From NCBI RefSeq assembly GCF_051622035.1, contig NC_135356.1, positions 29,612,290 to 29,676,289 of the forward strand: 64,000 bases of DNA. Reading direction: 5' to 3'. This DNA comes from Arctopsyche grandis (lineage: Eukaryota > Arthropoda > Insecta > Trichoptera > Hydropsychidae). The position numbers and the translations under genes are program-made. Shown piece after piece: positions 1 through 10,800 of this stretch. Numbering within the stretch: the first letter of the stretch is position 1; each line of letters starts with the position of its first letter. The notes beneath the pieces were generated by a model that worked only from the letters and a program-made list of their open reading frames with translations, did not search any database and was not told the origin of the DNA.

Positions 1-12
1 GTGTGCGGCTAC

Positions 13-104
13 CTCCCTTGGAAGTCGGGCAGTTGTAGCCAGTCCGACGGCGACACAGACGGAGCACAAGATGCTGCGAACCACTGCTGGACGCTCGTCT
101 CCAT
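13..104 (-). CDS. Possible first coding exon of an unidentified gene, running off the left edge
   Basis: On the minus strand an ATG at 104 has A at -3 and G at +4, and an in-frame TAA lies 33 bases upstream. It opens a 30-codon frame beginning METSVQQWFAASCAPSV and ending LPDFQGR. The frame stops at a good splice donor (GGGAG|gtagcc, donor GT at 12-11), leaving phase 2. The stretch is much richer in GC than its surroundings. I do not recognise the peptide. The plus strand is also open across 1-150, so a plus-strand exon or a plain promoter-proximal GC patch are alternatives. The remaining exons would lie left of the window. Confidence 0.3.
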
Positions 105-379
105 AGTTTGGATCCCTCTGTCAACCAACCAGCATTATAAACAAATTTAATATATAGATAAGTAAGTTTAGCTTCATATGTATGTAAACATTAAGACCCA
201 CAAGCCGTTTTAGACGGATATATGTACATATGTTAGGGCTTCCGAGTAGAGTTTCTGGATTTGACTCGACCTGGACTCGACTCGGCCGGGTAATGACTTA
301 AAAACCGGATTCGGGATCCGGGCTTCAAAACCCATCGGATCCGTGTATTTAAAATATCGAGTATTAACGTAAAGATTCA

Positions 380-652
380 AAATTCCTTATGCTATATTTT
401 TTTTATTTGATATTTTTACTTTATCTGTTATTATTAAATGCTATTTTTTATGTTTATGTATGGATGTATTTATGTTTATGTTCAAATGTATTTTTTTTAT
501 GTATAATTGATGAGTATTTTATTTTCGTTATGTATTAATTTATGTTTAATTGTTATTTTGTTTTTTTTTGTGTTATATTTTTTGATCATTGTGGCGCTTT
601 AGGAATTCCTGTTATGCCACAATGGTCTGTTTAGAGTAAAATAAAATAAAAT
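380..652 (+). mobile_element. 3' end of a Jockey/CR1-like non-LTR retrotransposon with terminal stem-loop
   Basis: A T-rich 3' region runs into a stem-loop: GATCATTGTGGC at 583-594 pairs with GCCACAATGGTC at 616-627. An (AAATA)n-like tail follows. The block is nearly the same, base for base, as 37690-37950, which carries more of the upstream element. No coding sequence remains in this copy. Confidence 0.7.
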
Positions 653-1021
653 AAAAATGATAAAAAACTCGATACATTGAAATAATATCCAAATATTTAT
701 GTGTTATTATAATACTTGGTAATAAATTAGTGTTATGCTTATATAGTGAGTTCTGAGAAAACTACGAACAATGGAACGGATTTTGGCTAAATTAAGAATT
801 TTGCCTTAGACTAGTGTAAGACTTCAGAGTGTAAACATCGTTTCAACATTATCATCATCATGATCATCATACCTGATTTCTATAACGTTAAGTACTTTAT
901 TTTAATTATTTTTTGTAGTTCTCTTAAAAAAATCAGTTTTATTCTTGATCGAATATAAATATAGTTTTCATTATATTTTTTGGAGAACTACAAAATTCTA
1001 TAATAACAATGATAATGATAG

Positions 1022-1500
1022 TAATGTTGCGTAGGGGTGGGTGGAGGATCCAAGTAAAAGGCCAAAGTCGTGTCACAGCATTTATTGATGATTAAGGAGA
1101 TACACACACTGGTAGTGCTCAGTCCAGAATGTCTTGATATCGCCTAAGTACCGCCTTATAAGGGACAGGTCTCTCAGGACATCTTCGACGTCTGATTTGT
1201 TTACCTATTGTTATGGTCACGTACTCGGATATGTATTCCCACGACATTCGGTCCCACGGTACCACGGCATTGGTCACTTCTGAGAAGGGACCAAATAGCG
1301 GCCATTGTTTAGCCTACGTGCACTTAGAGTCTAGATATAATCGTTGAAACCAATTATAACGGTCACACAGTCTCTGGGATGCTACTCGGGCTAATCCGAT
1401 TGCAACTACTCGGCGGCTCTTTTTAGTATACGTAACATTAATAGAGGGACACAAAATCACATAATTGCTAAATGTGCCGATAATATTGGTATACCTCTGC
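1022..1500 (-). repeat. LTR-like or DNA-element segment of unknown family
   Basis: This block is clearly richer in GC than its AT-rich surroundings and has no convincing ORF. Read on the minus strand it has a TATAAGG-type box near 1160, then an AATAAA signal in 'catcaataaatgctgtgac' near 1080-1098. It ends in ...CGCAACA at 1022, the arrangement expected of an LTR ending in CA. I could not find the other terminus or a target duplication, so a solo LTR is an inference. A non-LTR origin is possible. Confidence 0.35.
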
Positions 1501-1654
1501 ACTAAACTGAGATCGGCATTGGGGGATAAGTCTCATAATAATGTTTTAGTGTTCCTAAAGTATTATTATGTTAACATTAGGAAAACAAAATCAAATTTTT
1601 AATTTATTGTAATTTTGCCTATATTTTTGCATTATGATATACTGTATTATATTT

Positions 1655-2056
1655 CGGTCTCCGTGATTTGACAGAATGTTAAATTACAGAAAACGCAAAT
1701 ATCAGAATGCAAACATCGAAAATCGAAAGATCTTAAGTCGAAAGATCAAAAAAAAAAAAAATGGTGCATGGTAAACGGTACATACTCACTTAATTTGCGC
1801 GAGCAGGATACAACAGGAACAAGAGGAACATGCTTTTCCTCCCGTGTTAATGTGCGCGCGCAGAATACGGGAGGAAAAGCATGTTCCTCTTGTTCCTGTT
1901 GTATCCTGCTCGCGCAAATTAAGTGAGTATGTACCGTTTACCATGCACCATTTTTTTTTTTTTGATCTTTCGACTTAAGATCTTTCGATTTTCGATCTTT
2001 GCCTTCCGATATTTGCGTTTTCTGTAATTTAACATTCTGTCAAGTCACGTAGACCC
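1655..2056. mobile_element. Foldback (palindromic) MITE, copy 1
   Basis: About 400 bp forms one long, nearly perfect inverted repeat centred near 1857. The ends read CGGTCTCCGTG at the left and CACGTAGACC at the right. Each arm carries the same order of blocks: ACAGAATGTTAAATTACAG, CGAAAGATCTTAAGTCGAAA, an A or T run, then TTTGCGCGAGCAGGATACAA. Flanks share ATTATAT, a decayed target duplication. There is no ORF that makes sense. A second copy lies at 15902-16271. The 9-10 bp duplication seen there suggests a Mutator-like mobiliser, which is an inference. Confidence 0.85.
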
Positions 2057-2149
2057 ATTATATGTATTTGTATTTGTATATTATATGTTTTTAATCACCT
2101 TCTGTAATATTTTTCGACAATTGTATAATGAAACAAAATAAAAAATAAA

Positions 2150-2375
2150 TAAAATTTAAATTTAAAACCTGGAAGTTTTTGATTTTGATTTTTATTTTGG
2201 ACCCAAATCCGACCCGGATCCGTCGGGTTTTCAAAACATTGGACCCGGATCCGTCTGGTTTTCAGAAATCCTACTTCCAAGCCGGCTTACACCGAAACCG
2301 AAAAGATCGGTCGTCACGCCACATCCCTATGCATAACGTATACTTCTGGTATTCTAAAATTTTATTTTTTGAAAT
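2150..2375. repeat. Dispersed repeat sharing its right end with the right edge of the window
   Basis: The block has two CCCGGATCCGTC(G/T)GGTTTTC motifs near 2210-2265. It then has 'gtcacgccacatccctatgc' and the following bases, running to about 2372. That last stretch recurs almost unchanged at 63940-64000. Related CGGATCCG motifs lie at 300-350. The family is unknown and no coding sense is visible. Confidence 0.55.
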
Positions 2376-3035
2376 CTCCATACTTGTCGATGTACTCGCA
2401 CATACCTACAAACATACCCACACACATCGCGTCCGTTTTTATACATATTATAGATATTCACTTGTCGATTAAAAGGTTAATTTTCAAAAAAACCAATCGT
2501 CTAATGGTTTCCACCTTACTCAGAATTACTTTTGGGAAAAAATTCTGGTGAGGACACTGTTTGAAGTATTGTACATTGTATATTATATGGTGTTTTATCT
2601 CATGTGAGCGTTTTTACGAATTCTATTGGGTTGGCATTAAATGCATGAAATACAAATACGTACATAGGAACTGTATTAGTTGTGATAGATACAATGTATA
2701 TCGATGAAGATTTTTTTCAAGGGGAGAAAATACGCCAATTTTACTAAGCGTGAGATACAATACGCAATATACATACATACATACTTCTGTAATAGAAATA
2801 TTTAATTGTCTAACGAAAATTTAATTTCGAAGCGTCAGTAAACGATTTCAATTTTTATTATAAACAAGCGTTTTCACGCGAAAGTGAAATGAAATTTTGA
2901 TAATGGGTTTAATTTGAATGGCCATACGGTTTAATTGAACGTTTTTGTTTCCAGTTCAAAGTCATTTGTGTGTTTAACTTGCGTTTATAATTTACATACA
3001 TATAAAAGCACGTTTTCTTTCTTAGTAATGAATTG
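2376..3035. other. AT-rich intergenic DNA, nothing recognised
   Basis: Only short TACATACA-type simple repeats (near 2770) and homopolymer runs are visible. The short open frames here are of the kind expected by chance. Confidence 0.5.
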
Positions 3036-3039
3036 TATT

Positions 3040-3260
3040 AGTTTATAGAGGCGGGGGGTATGAAGTATATATTTCAAAACATGGAACACGAACTCAAAAC
3101 TAACAAAAAATAAAAGTCAAATTCTACCGACCTTGACCTATGTATTTCTTGACCAAAATGCAATGCGAAAGTGAAACGAAATGTAATTGCCCATTGCATT
3201 GAACGTGATAGCATGTACATACATTTTAAGTCTCATGTTTACCCCCGGGTGCAAATTGTT
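3040..3260 (+). repeat. Fragment of the dispersed inverted-repeat element (family M1)
   Basis: The stretch contains the diagnostic blocks 'atttcaaaacatggaacacg', 'aaaagtcaaattctaccgac' and 'atgcaatgcgaaagtgaaac'. These match the 3' halves of the fuller copies at 13265-13740 and 59545-60050. The 5' half is missing here. Confidence 0.65.
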
Positions 3261-3359
3261 GCAAATGTTTTTCAACACTTCGGAATAGGTTGATTTAGGT
3301 TAATTTCTTATATACGAATTTAAATCCAAGCAGATCTGGCTAAATTCGTTAGTTAATAA

Positions 3360-3590
3360 ACCATCAACATAGCTCAGTGGTCAGCGTAGAATGCTAACAA
3401 CTGAAGTGTAACGGGTTCAATCCCTGGTCCAGTGTTGCTGGCCAGATTTTGGATATATATATAATATGTGACTCTAAGTCGATCATTTTATACCAGATTT
3501 TGCCAATTTATCCAATTTCATTGTTGAAACAGCTCCTATCAAATAGTCGTCATTTGTCACCATTATTTGAATTTAATTTCAAATTTATAA
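3360..3590 (+). mobile_element. tRNA-derived SINE, copy 1
   Basis: The head has an RNA polymerase III A-box-like TAGCTCAGTGGTCAGCG at 3370-3386 and a B box GGTTCAATCCC at 3414-3424. The body contains 'gtgactctaagtcgatcatt' and 'tttcattgttgaaacagctc', shared with copies at 37985-38230 (+) and 48610-48830 (-). It is too diverged and too long to be a working tRNA gene. Confidence 0.7.
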
Positions 3591-3842
3591 TCTAATATAT
3601 ATGTAATTTCGAAAGAGACTTTGTATGCAATTATGTACGTATATATGTAAGTATCTTTGGATGGGAACTTCGTAAACGAAAAAAGGTTTTCTATGACGAC
3701 AATTCAATTGGTTGAATATTATATTTTTTTCGATTCAAATAGATTTAATAAAAAAACAAATGAACATTTACTATTAGATTCGCCATGTTTACGCTGTTTA
3801 TTTTACAAATACTGAGCGAAGCCGGGTAAAACAACTACTAAT
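3590..3842 (+). mobile_element. Short non-autonomous Helitron-like element
   Basis: It begins TCTAATATATATGTAATTTC, a typical Helitron-type TC plus TATA-rich start. It ends in 'actgagcgaagccgggtaaa' and CAACTACTAAT, close to the CTAGT-type end of the fuller copy at 41038-41412. There is no ORF. The assignment rests on termini only. Confidence 0.55.
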
Positions 3843-5130
3843 ATTAAAAATTTATATTTATATATATATTTTTGAATTATTATAATATCTGAATTTTTAA
3901 AAAAATGTTCACGTTAAAATGACAATATTCAAGAAAATGGATACATGTGATTATAAAATTGACACAAATCTCAAAAACTACACCCAATTAATACATTCTC
4001 CGGAAAACTTTGTTGTTGATGAATTTTTACGCAATTCATATACAACATTATGTGATTACGTTGGTTCAAAATTCGCGTAGATTTCGTCCATTTTATGTGA
4101 ATTTCTTTCGTAATTTTTTATATAACGTTTACTTTTTACTATACTTACATACACATATGAAAGTATTCCAATTATAATAAACCAGCTGAAATATCATGTA
4201 ACAACTATTGGTGTGTGAATTTTATATTTATTTTTTATTATGAAGTTAACCTTCAAATTTTCTTTGGCCTTACATAATACAAAATTCTTATTATATGTAT
4301 GTATATATGTGTAGGATCTGGTTGTGAGGAGACATAGGCGGCACAGAAAATGATACTCTTTCAGAGGTTTCGGTCCTTCTTTTTCTAGACACGCCATAAC
4401 GAACTGTCGTTTGCCGTATTACATGTACAAGATGACAACTTAACCATTCTTCTAGGTATATATGCATATATGTATGTATATATATTCGATTCGACATACA
4501 TACATACGTGCGTCATAGCTAGAGACATTTGGGCATTTGCTATTAATGCTTAATTGATGCTAAAATTCGGAATAGATTTAGAAGGGTCTTCCTATAACTT
4601 TGCCCATTTATTATGTGAAGAAATTGAGGGGATAAAACAGAGCTTGCAGTTTACCATAGACGGTGTTTTTCCTGTCGAAACCAAGCAACTGCTTTTGTCT
4701 ACTACTGTAAATAGTAGATAAAAATGTGGATGCTGAAAGGTATTTTAGTAAATACAATATAATTGTTACCGATCGTCTCAAAAAATAATCTGTAGAAATA
4801 TGCTCCATGTTGAGTTTTAATAAATTTTAATTGGTATTATATTTTTATATTCATATTTTTTGTCTTTGTATTTTTATATTTAATTCCAAAACATTTTTGA
4901 ATTTTTCTATTATTTTTTGATTGTTGGGTTGTCTTTAAATTGTATACATATGTATATGTATATAAATTTTATTAAAATTCATCGAAATATTTTATTATTT
5001 AAAATTAAACTGTTCATAAAAATAGATGCTAAAATTGAACATTTTTAATGCCCTAAAACGCTAAAATGCAAAATGAAAATGCTAAAATTGACAAAAATAG
5101 ATGCCCAAAATACATGTCTCTAGTCATAGC
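3843..5130. other. AT-rich intergenic DNA with simple repeats
   Basis: No gene-like frame is visible. Reading frames at 4194-4808 are short and full of simple-repeat residues. TATGTATGTATA-type repeats occur near 4300 and 4460. Confidence 0.5.
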
Positions 5131-5183
5131 AACAAAATGTACGAATATACATAATATACGAATATAATAACAAAAGAAAAAAC

Positions 5184-5553
5184 TTCTATATATACTGTTT
5201 GCTGCCAATGTTTCCTCTAGGTAAATTCCCAGAGACCTATTTACCTAGAGGAAACATTGGCAGCAAACAGTATATATGTCTCTGGGAATTTAGCGCCATC
5301 TATTGAAAATTTATTTAATTAATTAATAAATTTTTGGTTGTTTTATATTGTTTATACGTAGGTAGATAGTTAGTTTTTACCTTTTTTTCATATTAAACAA
5401 TTAAATATAAATATATTTATAAGGTATTTGAAAAAAATACGACCGCTTGCGGATCGAACACAGCACCGACACAGCATCTTTTAATTTTTTTTTATTTACT
5501 ATCTTAATACGCCATAACCCATGCGATGATATTTCATCGGGCACAACACTAGT
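5184..5553 (+). mobile_element. Helitron-like element carrying an inverted duplication of its own 5' end
   Basis: It starts TTCTATATATACTG. It ends with a short hairpin (GATGA-TATT-TCATC, near 5525-5538) followed by 'gggcacaacactagtg', the classic 3' hairpin plus CTAGT. The body 'gccatctattgaaaatttat' and what follows matches 6570-6892. Unlike that copy, it contains a 39-bp perfect inverted repeat (5188-5226 against 5239-5277, loop 5227-5238) made from its own first bases. Confidence 0.65.
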
Positions 5554-6565
5554 GTACGTATAGTTTTACATCTTCATCAATATTTTAATTACAAAACCCT
5601 TTATTATATAGAAACTTGCAATTTTCACAGACATTAACATTTATCATATCAAATATCTTCCAATTATCGAAAAACAGATGCCAAGTTTTACGATAATAAC
5701 GATTACCATTCATAATAACCCATATCAACTCTCTATTATTATTATATATTAATTTCACTATACGAGTAAATGATTCAAACCGCATATGTACATATGTATA
5801 GTCAAATGAAAATTTCGAATACTTTCTTATGTATGCTCGCACATATACATACATATTATAATAAATAAAATTACATTTTAGATACGATCGTAAAAATAAT
5901 AACCTGATCTGGATGTGTATTTGTAGAAAACGTTTTTGTTTTCGCTCCAAAAACTGCACATTAGCCATTATATAGTGTTAACAATTAGTGTTGCAGCTTG
6001 ACACAAATTCGGATTACAATACCGAATAAAATATAAATTTATTTTGAAAACGTATGTAAGTGCAAACAGTGTGGAGTTTTTGGAACGCTTGCATAATTCA
6101 TATTATTAAACATTTGCCTACCTGATGTGTGGATTCATTGACATGTTTTATTCATTAGGTCAATATATGTACAAGTATAATCAACACGTACTAATGAGGC
6201 ACAATTTTAGGAAATGATAATGAATCATACCGAGTAAGAAATACGTAGAACAGACTTATTTAAGGCTTTACGTAATTGTTTACAATTTTACCTGAACAAA
6301 TTCCATTTCTATTACAACTGCTATTTTTTTTATATTGTATGAATATTTAAAAAAATATATCCAAAATAGAAAATGGAGCAGTATTTCATTTCAAATATAC
6401 ATACATATGTACATTTCAATTATAGTATTGATATTCCGTCTGCGTGTCTGTCTGTCTGTCTGAGATAACGCGCGCCGAACTATAATAGTCGTTTCGATTC
6501 GACTTACATATGTACGTCATAGCTGAGCCACTGCCAAAACGTATGTACGAATACAATAGCAAAAG
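5554..6565. other. AT-rich intergenic DNA, nothing recognised
   Basis: A minus-strand open frame at 5968-5585 (127 codons) has the composition of translated AT-rich DNA and no recognisable motif. A TGTCTGTCTGTCTG run lies near 6445. I see no gene. Confidence 0.45.
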
Positions 6566-6569
6566 AAAA

Positions 6570-6892
6570 AAAAATCTATATATACTGATCGCTTCTTATG
6601 TTTCCGCTTGGCAGAGAATTTACCGCCATCTATTGAAAATTTATTTATTTAAATAATTAATTAATTAATTTTTCTATTGGTGTTTTATATTGTTTACATG
6701 TAGGTAGGTTGTTTTTACCTTTTTTTCGTATTAAAAAATTAAATATAAATATATTTAAAAGGTATTTCAAAAACATTCGACCGCGTGGGGATCGAAAACA
6801 TGACCGACGACACATTTCTTTTAATTTTTTTTATTTAATAACTTAATATGCCAACACCCATGCGATGATATGTCATTGGGTACAACACTAGT
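6570..6892 (+). mobile_element. Helitron-like element, second copy of the 5184-5553 family
   Basis: It starts TCTATATATACTGATCGC and ends with hairpin sequence 'gcgatgatatgtcattgggt' followed by ACAACACTAGT. It shares 'accgccatctattgaaaatt' and 'aaatataaatatatttaaaa' with 5184-5553 but has no inverted duplication at its start. A third 3' end lies in reverse orientation at 63703. Confidence 0.65.
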
Positions 6893-8180
6893 ATTATATA
6901 ATATTAATACTTTGGATATGGAGCATTTTCTACATATACATATAAATGAATTTAATGACATTAAAGGTCTTATTAATTGACTTTTTGTAATTGTATACAA
7001 TTTTGCCGCAATAAATTCCATTTCTACTACAACTATTATATTTAACATACTTTTTATATTATGTAAATATTGTAAAAAAATATGCAAAATTGAAAATGGA
7101 GTAGTATTTCATTTCAAAATTGAAAATGGAACACCTGGCACCCAAAAATTCCAACAATCGAAAGCTACACACGCGAAATATTGTACTAACGAGAACTCAG
7201 GTGCCAGATATTCCGTATTCGCGATTTTAATCCGTTTACACTTTCTGATATTTGGTATTTGTCTACATATCGAGCTACGATATATGTCGCAGTTATAGAC
7301 GCTACATAGAGACAAACCTCTCAAATACGTTACTGAGAATTTTCGTCAAATAAAAAAACAATTGACAAATGCAATTTTGGGATCACAACTACATTTCATA
7401 GTTATATATCATTAAAAAAAGCGTAAAGCTCACCGTAATAAGCAAATAGTGTGTTCGATGTAATATTTAATAAAAGTTTTCATCCTTAAAACACAGCGAC
7501 GAATACAACTTGGATCACCCGATTGAACAAAACATTATTGTGAACAAAACATTAATATATTGTATTTTGCTTTGTCGATTTGTTACTACGTCAATCCATC
7601 TTTAGTGAATTGATGCAGAATTTATAGGTATGTTGTATAAATGTCACAGTGAAATTATATTTCAAGTGAAAATATATATTCACTAACGTTTCAGTGAAAT
7701 CATAACCAGTCACATTTTCAGGGTTGGTTTTATTAATTTAAGATTAGATTGTTAGGGTTGGTATTATTTAAGGGTTAGGAACGGTTAGGTTAAGTAAGGG
7801 TTGGCCCCATTCATTTAAGATTGGGTCGTTAGGGTTAAATGTATAGAGTTAAACGTTGTAAATTCATTGTTTGATACATTTTCACTTGAAATATGCTTTC
7901 ACTGCAACATATACATATGTACGTATGTAAATAGCGGATGGTGATTAGGACAATATGCTTTTGGGTAGTTATGGATAGTATTAACTACGTAAAAAACTGT
8001 TTTTTGCTCTATTGCATGCAGAACTGTTCGAACGTGTATTGTGAATTGTCATCGCCCTATTCACCATCCTATATTTAGTGATATATTCCATATGAGCATG
8101 TTAAATGACACATTTGACTCACTGCTGTATCTTGGGCATTATTGGTAGTGCAGTGAAATTGATTCATGCAGTATTGTGGG
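6893..8180. other. AT-rich intergenic DNA, nothing recognised
   Basis: Frames at 6821-7324 on the minus strand are short and featureless. Near 7720-7850 there are loosely repeated GGGTTGGT / GGTTAGG phrases, possibly a decayed repeat. I see no gene. Confidence 0.4.
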
Positions 8181-8440
8181 TATTTCACTAGCGTCCTTAT
8201 GGATATGGAGCGCGCTAAACTTTGCACATGGCGGGAGACGATTCCGGTAGCGGCTCCAGCATCACTGCGCTTTTCCGAATTTTCCCAATGGAAAACGCGT
8301 ATTTTCGTCGGTTCGCGATAAACTCGATTGTACACACAGGTGTTGGCTGTGTCGCGAGTGGCCGTTCACTGATCGCATCGTTGAATAATTGTTCGCTACG
8401 TGAACACACACGTTCACATACGATTCAAACACACGTACAT
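8180..8440. other. GC-richer, CpG-bearing patch of unknown function
   Basis: The composition changes sharply from the AT-rich surroundings, and all frames are open for 60-100 codons on both strands. None of the peptides is recognisable and no frame is bounded by a clear start plus splice donor. It could be a promoter/first-exon region or an old repeat. Confidence 0.3.
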
Positions 8441-8889
8441 ACATTCATACATACATATATGTATGTTACTATAAATGTACGAAATTCTAACATTTACCGA
8501 AAAGTTTCGGTGAAAGTGGGTAGTCATTTATTTATTTATAAATGATGCTATAAAGGTCACCCTAAATCGACGCCATGTCTAGCAATGCTCATATCCAAAC
8601 ACACTATACATTTTAATACATATGTGAATTACAAACCGCAAGCATATGTATGTATTTATTTATTGAAAAATCAACAGGCCTCAGATGTATAAATTCATAA
8701 AAATAAAGAATAAATATAACAAAATAACATCTGAACCCAATTATAGATTTTTACAAAATACATAATGTGTATATCTAGTAAATATAGACAAGCAAATGAA
8801 AAAGGAAAGAATAAAAGTTAATTATTTGAATAAATAGGACAATGCATAATTAAATATTAAGTGATATAATATAATTGGATAAAGAATAT

Positions 8890-9800
8890 ATAATAATAAT
8901 AATTTATTTATTTAACGTTTTTGAGCATTGTGGCATTACAGGAAGAACCTAATGCCCCACAATGGCCTGCATAATAAAATATTAAAATAAGAGAGGGAGA
9001 AAACAAAAATAAAAAAATAAAATTAATAGATAAAACAAAAAGCAAAAGCAAAAAATTACAAAAAAAGAAAAGAAAAAAAATAATACAGCATTTAACACAA
9101 TAATAAAAAACTTAAAATAAGTACAAATACAAACAAGGGAATGTCTTGCACCTGCAGCCCGTTCCGATAAATAAGAATAAGCTACAAATACAAAACATCC
9201 CTGCGAGGCCCAAATGGAAGAGAGTAGATTAAGATTCCACACATACATCACATTCAAATTAAGAGAATAATGATGAGCGTATGTTACCAGATAAATATGT
9301 TAAAATAATATCCGATAATCTACGCTCACTTATGTACATAGGTGGAAAATATCGCATTCAGGCACGGCAGCAACGATTTCATTGAGAAGTCGAATACCTC
9401 TTGGAATAGGAGCAATTCGAAAAAGAACTATGCGAGCAGGTGACATCATCAAATGATGATGTCTACTACGCACATATGTAGTTATTTGGGACAAAAAGTC
9501 CCAACTGTTCCAGCAACAACGGGCATGGCTTATTACCACGCAGTAGCTGGAGAACGAAACGAGTTAATGAGAAGTTTCTCCGAAGTTCAAGGGAATTATA
9601 CCCAAGCATGCCCAAAAGGAAAGGTGTAGGGTAGAGATATGGGTAGTACCCATACTCTTTCTTATATAAAAAACGAAGAAATGCTTTTTGCACTTTTTCG
9701 ATCATAAGAGAGTAATTGGCTTCATGCGGATTCCACACAATCGCATTATACTCTAGCTTACTTCTAACAAGCGAGTTGAAAAGCAAGCGAGAAGACAATA
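8890..9800 (-). pseudogene. 3' part of a Jockey/CR1-like non-LTR retrotransposon (reverse transcriptase C-terminal region)
   Basis: On the minus strand, 9798-9466 encodes the usual post-catalytic region of this class of reverse transcriptase: LLFNSLVRSKLEYNAIVWNP, then IEKVQKAFLRFLYKKEYGYY, then LLGMLGYNSLELRR and LLRGNKPCP. After a frame change near 9470, RIAPIPRGIRLLNEIVAAVP continues it. The 3' untranslated region runs to about 8890 and contains the family stem-loop (8923-8968, CATTGTGG paired with CCACAATGG). It is 5'-truncated and frameshifted, so inactive. Confidence 0.75.
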
Positions 9801-10230
9801 GAAATAGAAATAGAAATGTATGCTTGCATAAATCAACAAATCCAAACTAGCCAAATTTACGATAGGGAAGAAGTGATTGAGCTAAATAATTTGGGAAGCT
9901 GTAATTGGAGTATTCATACGTATATGTACATACCTAACAGCAGGGTCATGCAAAGCATGAGGGCCAAGCTTGACAAGGGGCCCAAATTGTTGGGCCCCTG
10001 AACACTTAATATGAAAAAATAATTGTTGTCAATCTAAAAATATCGAAAGTAAAAACAGAACATATACATACAATTTAAATGAATTACGAAATTCATATGA
10101 AGAAATAAAATCAGAAGCGAAAGAAATGGCCTATTAAATGATTATTTAAAAATAAAAATTCAAAATGTCATTAAACGTCCGACTACCGATTCAACAATAA
10201 TGAACACCTATTCAGAGTTAATGTATTTTA
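9801..10230. other. Intergenic DNA with one strong short hairpin
   Basis: No gene is visible. AGGGGCCCAA at 9976-9985 pairs perfectly with TTGGGCCCCT at 9990-9999 around a 4-base loop, in a small GC-rich patch. The function is unknown. It lacks the T-run context that would mark a terminator. Confidence 0.5.
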
Positions 10231-10800
10231 TAATATTACTATTATTTTATAATATTTTATAATATTACCCGGCTTCGCTCAGTATTTATAATATAAACCG
10301 CTTAAACATGACTAATCTAATAGTACAGATTTTATTAAAAAATAAAAAAAAAATTGTTTTTTTTTAATTTTTTTTCCTTCTAGGGCTTCGCCCACGGCGC
10401 TCCCTGAGCCTTTGCCTTCTAGGGCTTCGCCCTCCGCGCCCCCTGAGCCTTTGCCTTCTAGGGCTTTGCCCTCGGCACCCTCCTGAGCCTTTGGTCTTTA
10501 AAAAATAAGTCGAATCGGCGCCTATGAATCGAAAAAAATAAATCGAATCATTGGTTCGTTGACGGCTGCGCCCCATAAACCGCTTAAACATGACTAATAA
10601 ATAATCTAATAGTTAATATTTTATAAAAAAAAAAATTAAAAATTAAAAAAAATCAAAAAAAAAAAAATTTTTTTTTTGCCTTCTAGGGCTTCGCCTTCGC
10701 CCCCCGCCCTGAGCCTATTGCCGTCTAGGGCTTCGCCCTCGGTGCCCCAATGAGCCTTGAGCTTCGCCCTAGAAAGCAAAATGATTTTAATTTTGATTCA
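10230..10800 (-). repeat. Helitron-like 3' end (reverse) with internal TTCGCCCT tandem repeat
   Basis: Near 10255-10275 'acccggcttcgctcagtatt' is the reverse of the Helitron-like end seen at 3820 and 41385. From 10375 to 10495 and again at 10678-10775, a unit of about 40 bp recurs. It reads CTTCTAGGGCTTCGCCCTCG, then a C/G-rich run, then CTGAGCCTTTG. 'aaaccgcttaaacatgacta' occurs on both sides of it (10300 and 10578), so the block looks like a tandem or nested pair of elements. Confidence 0.55.

Noticed and set aside
3363..3436. Possible tRNA gene with A and B boxes
   Set aside because: The cloverleaf cannot be completed, and the same head plus body recurs at other loci, so it is a SINE.
5585..5968. 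127-codon minus-strand frame as a gene
   Set aside because: Composition is that of random AT-rich DNA, no motif, no splice context.
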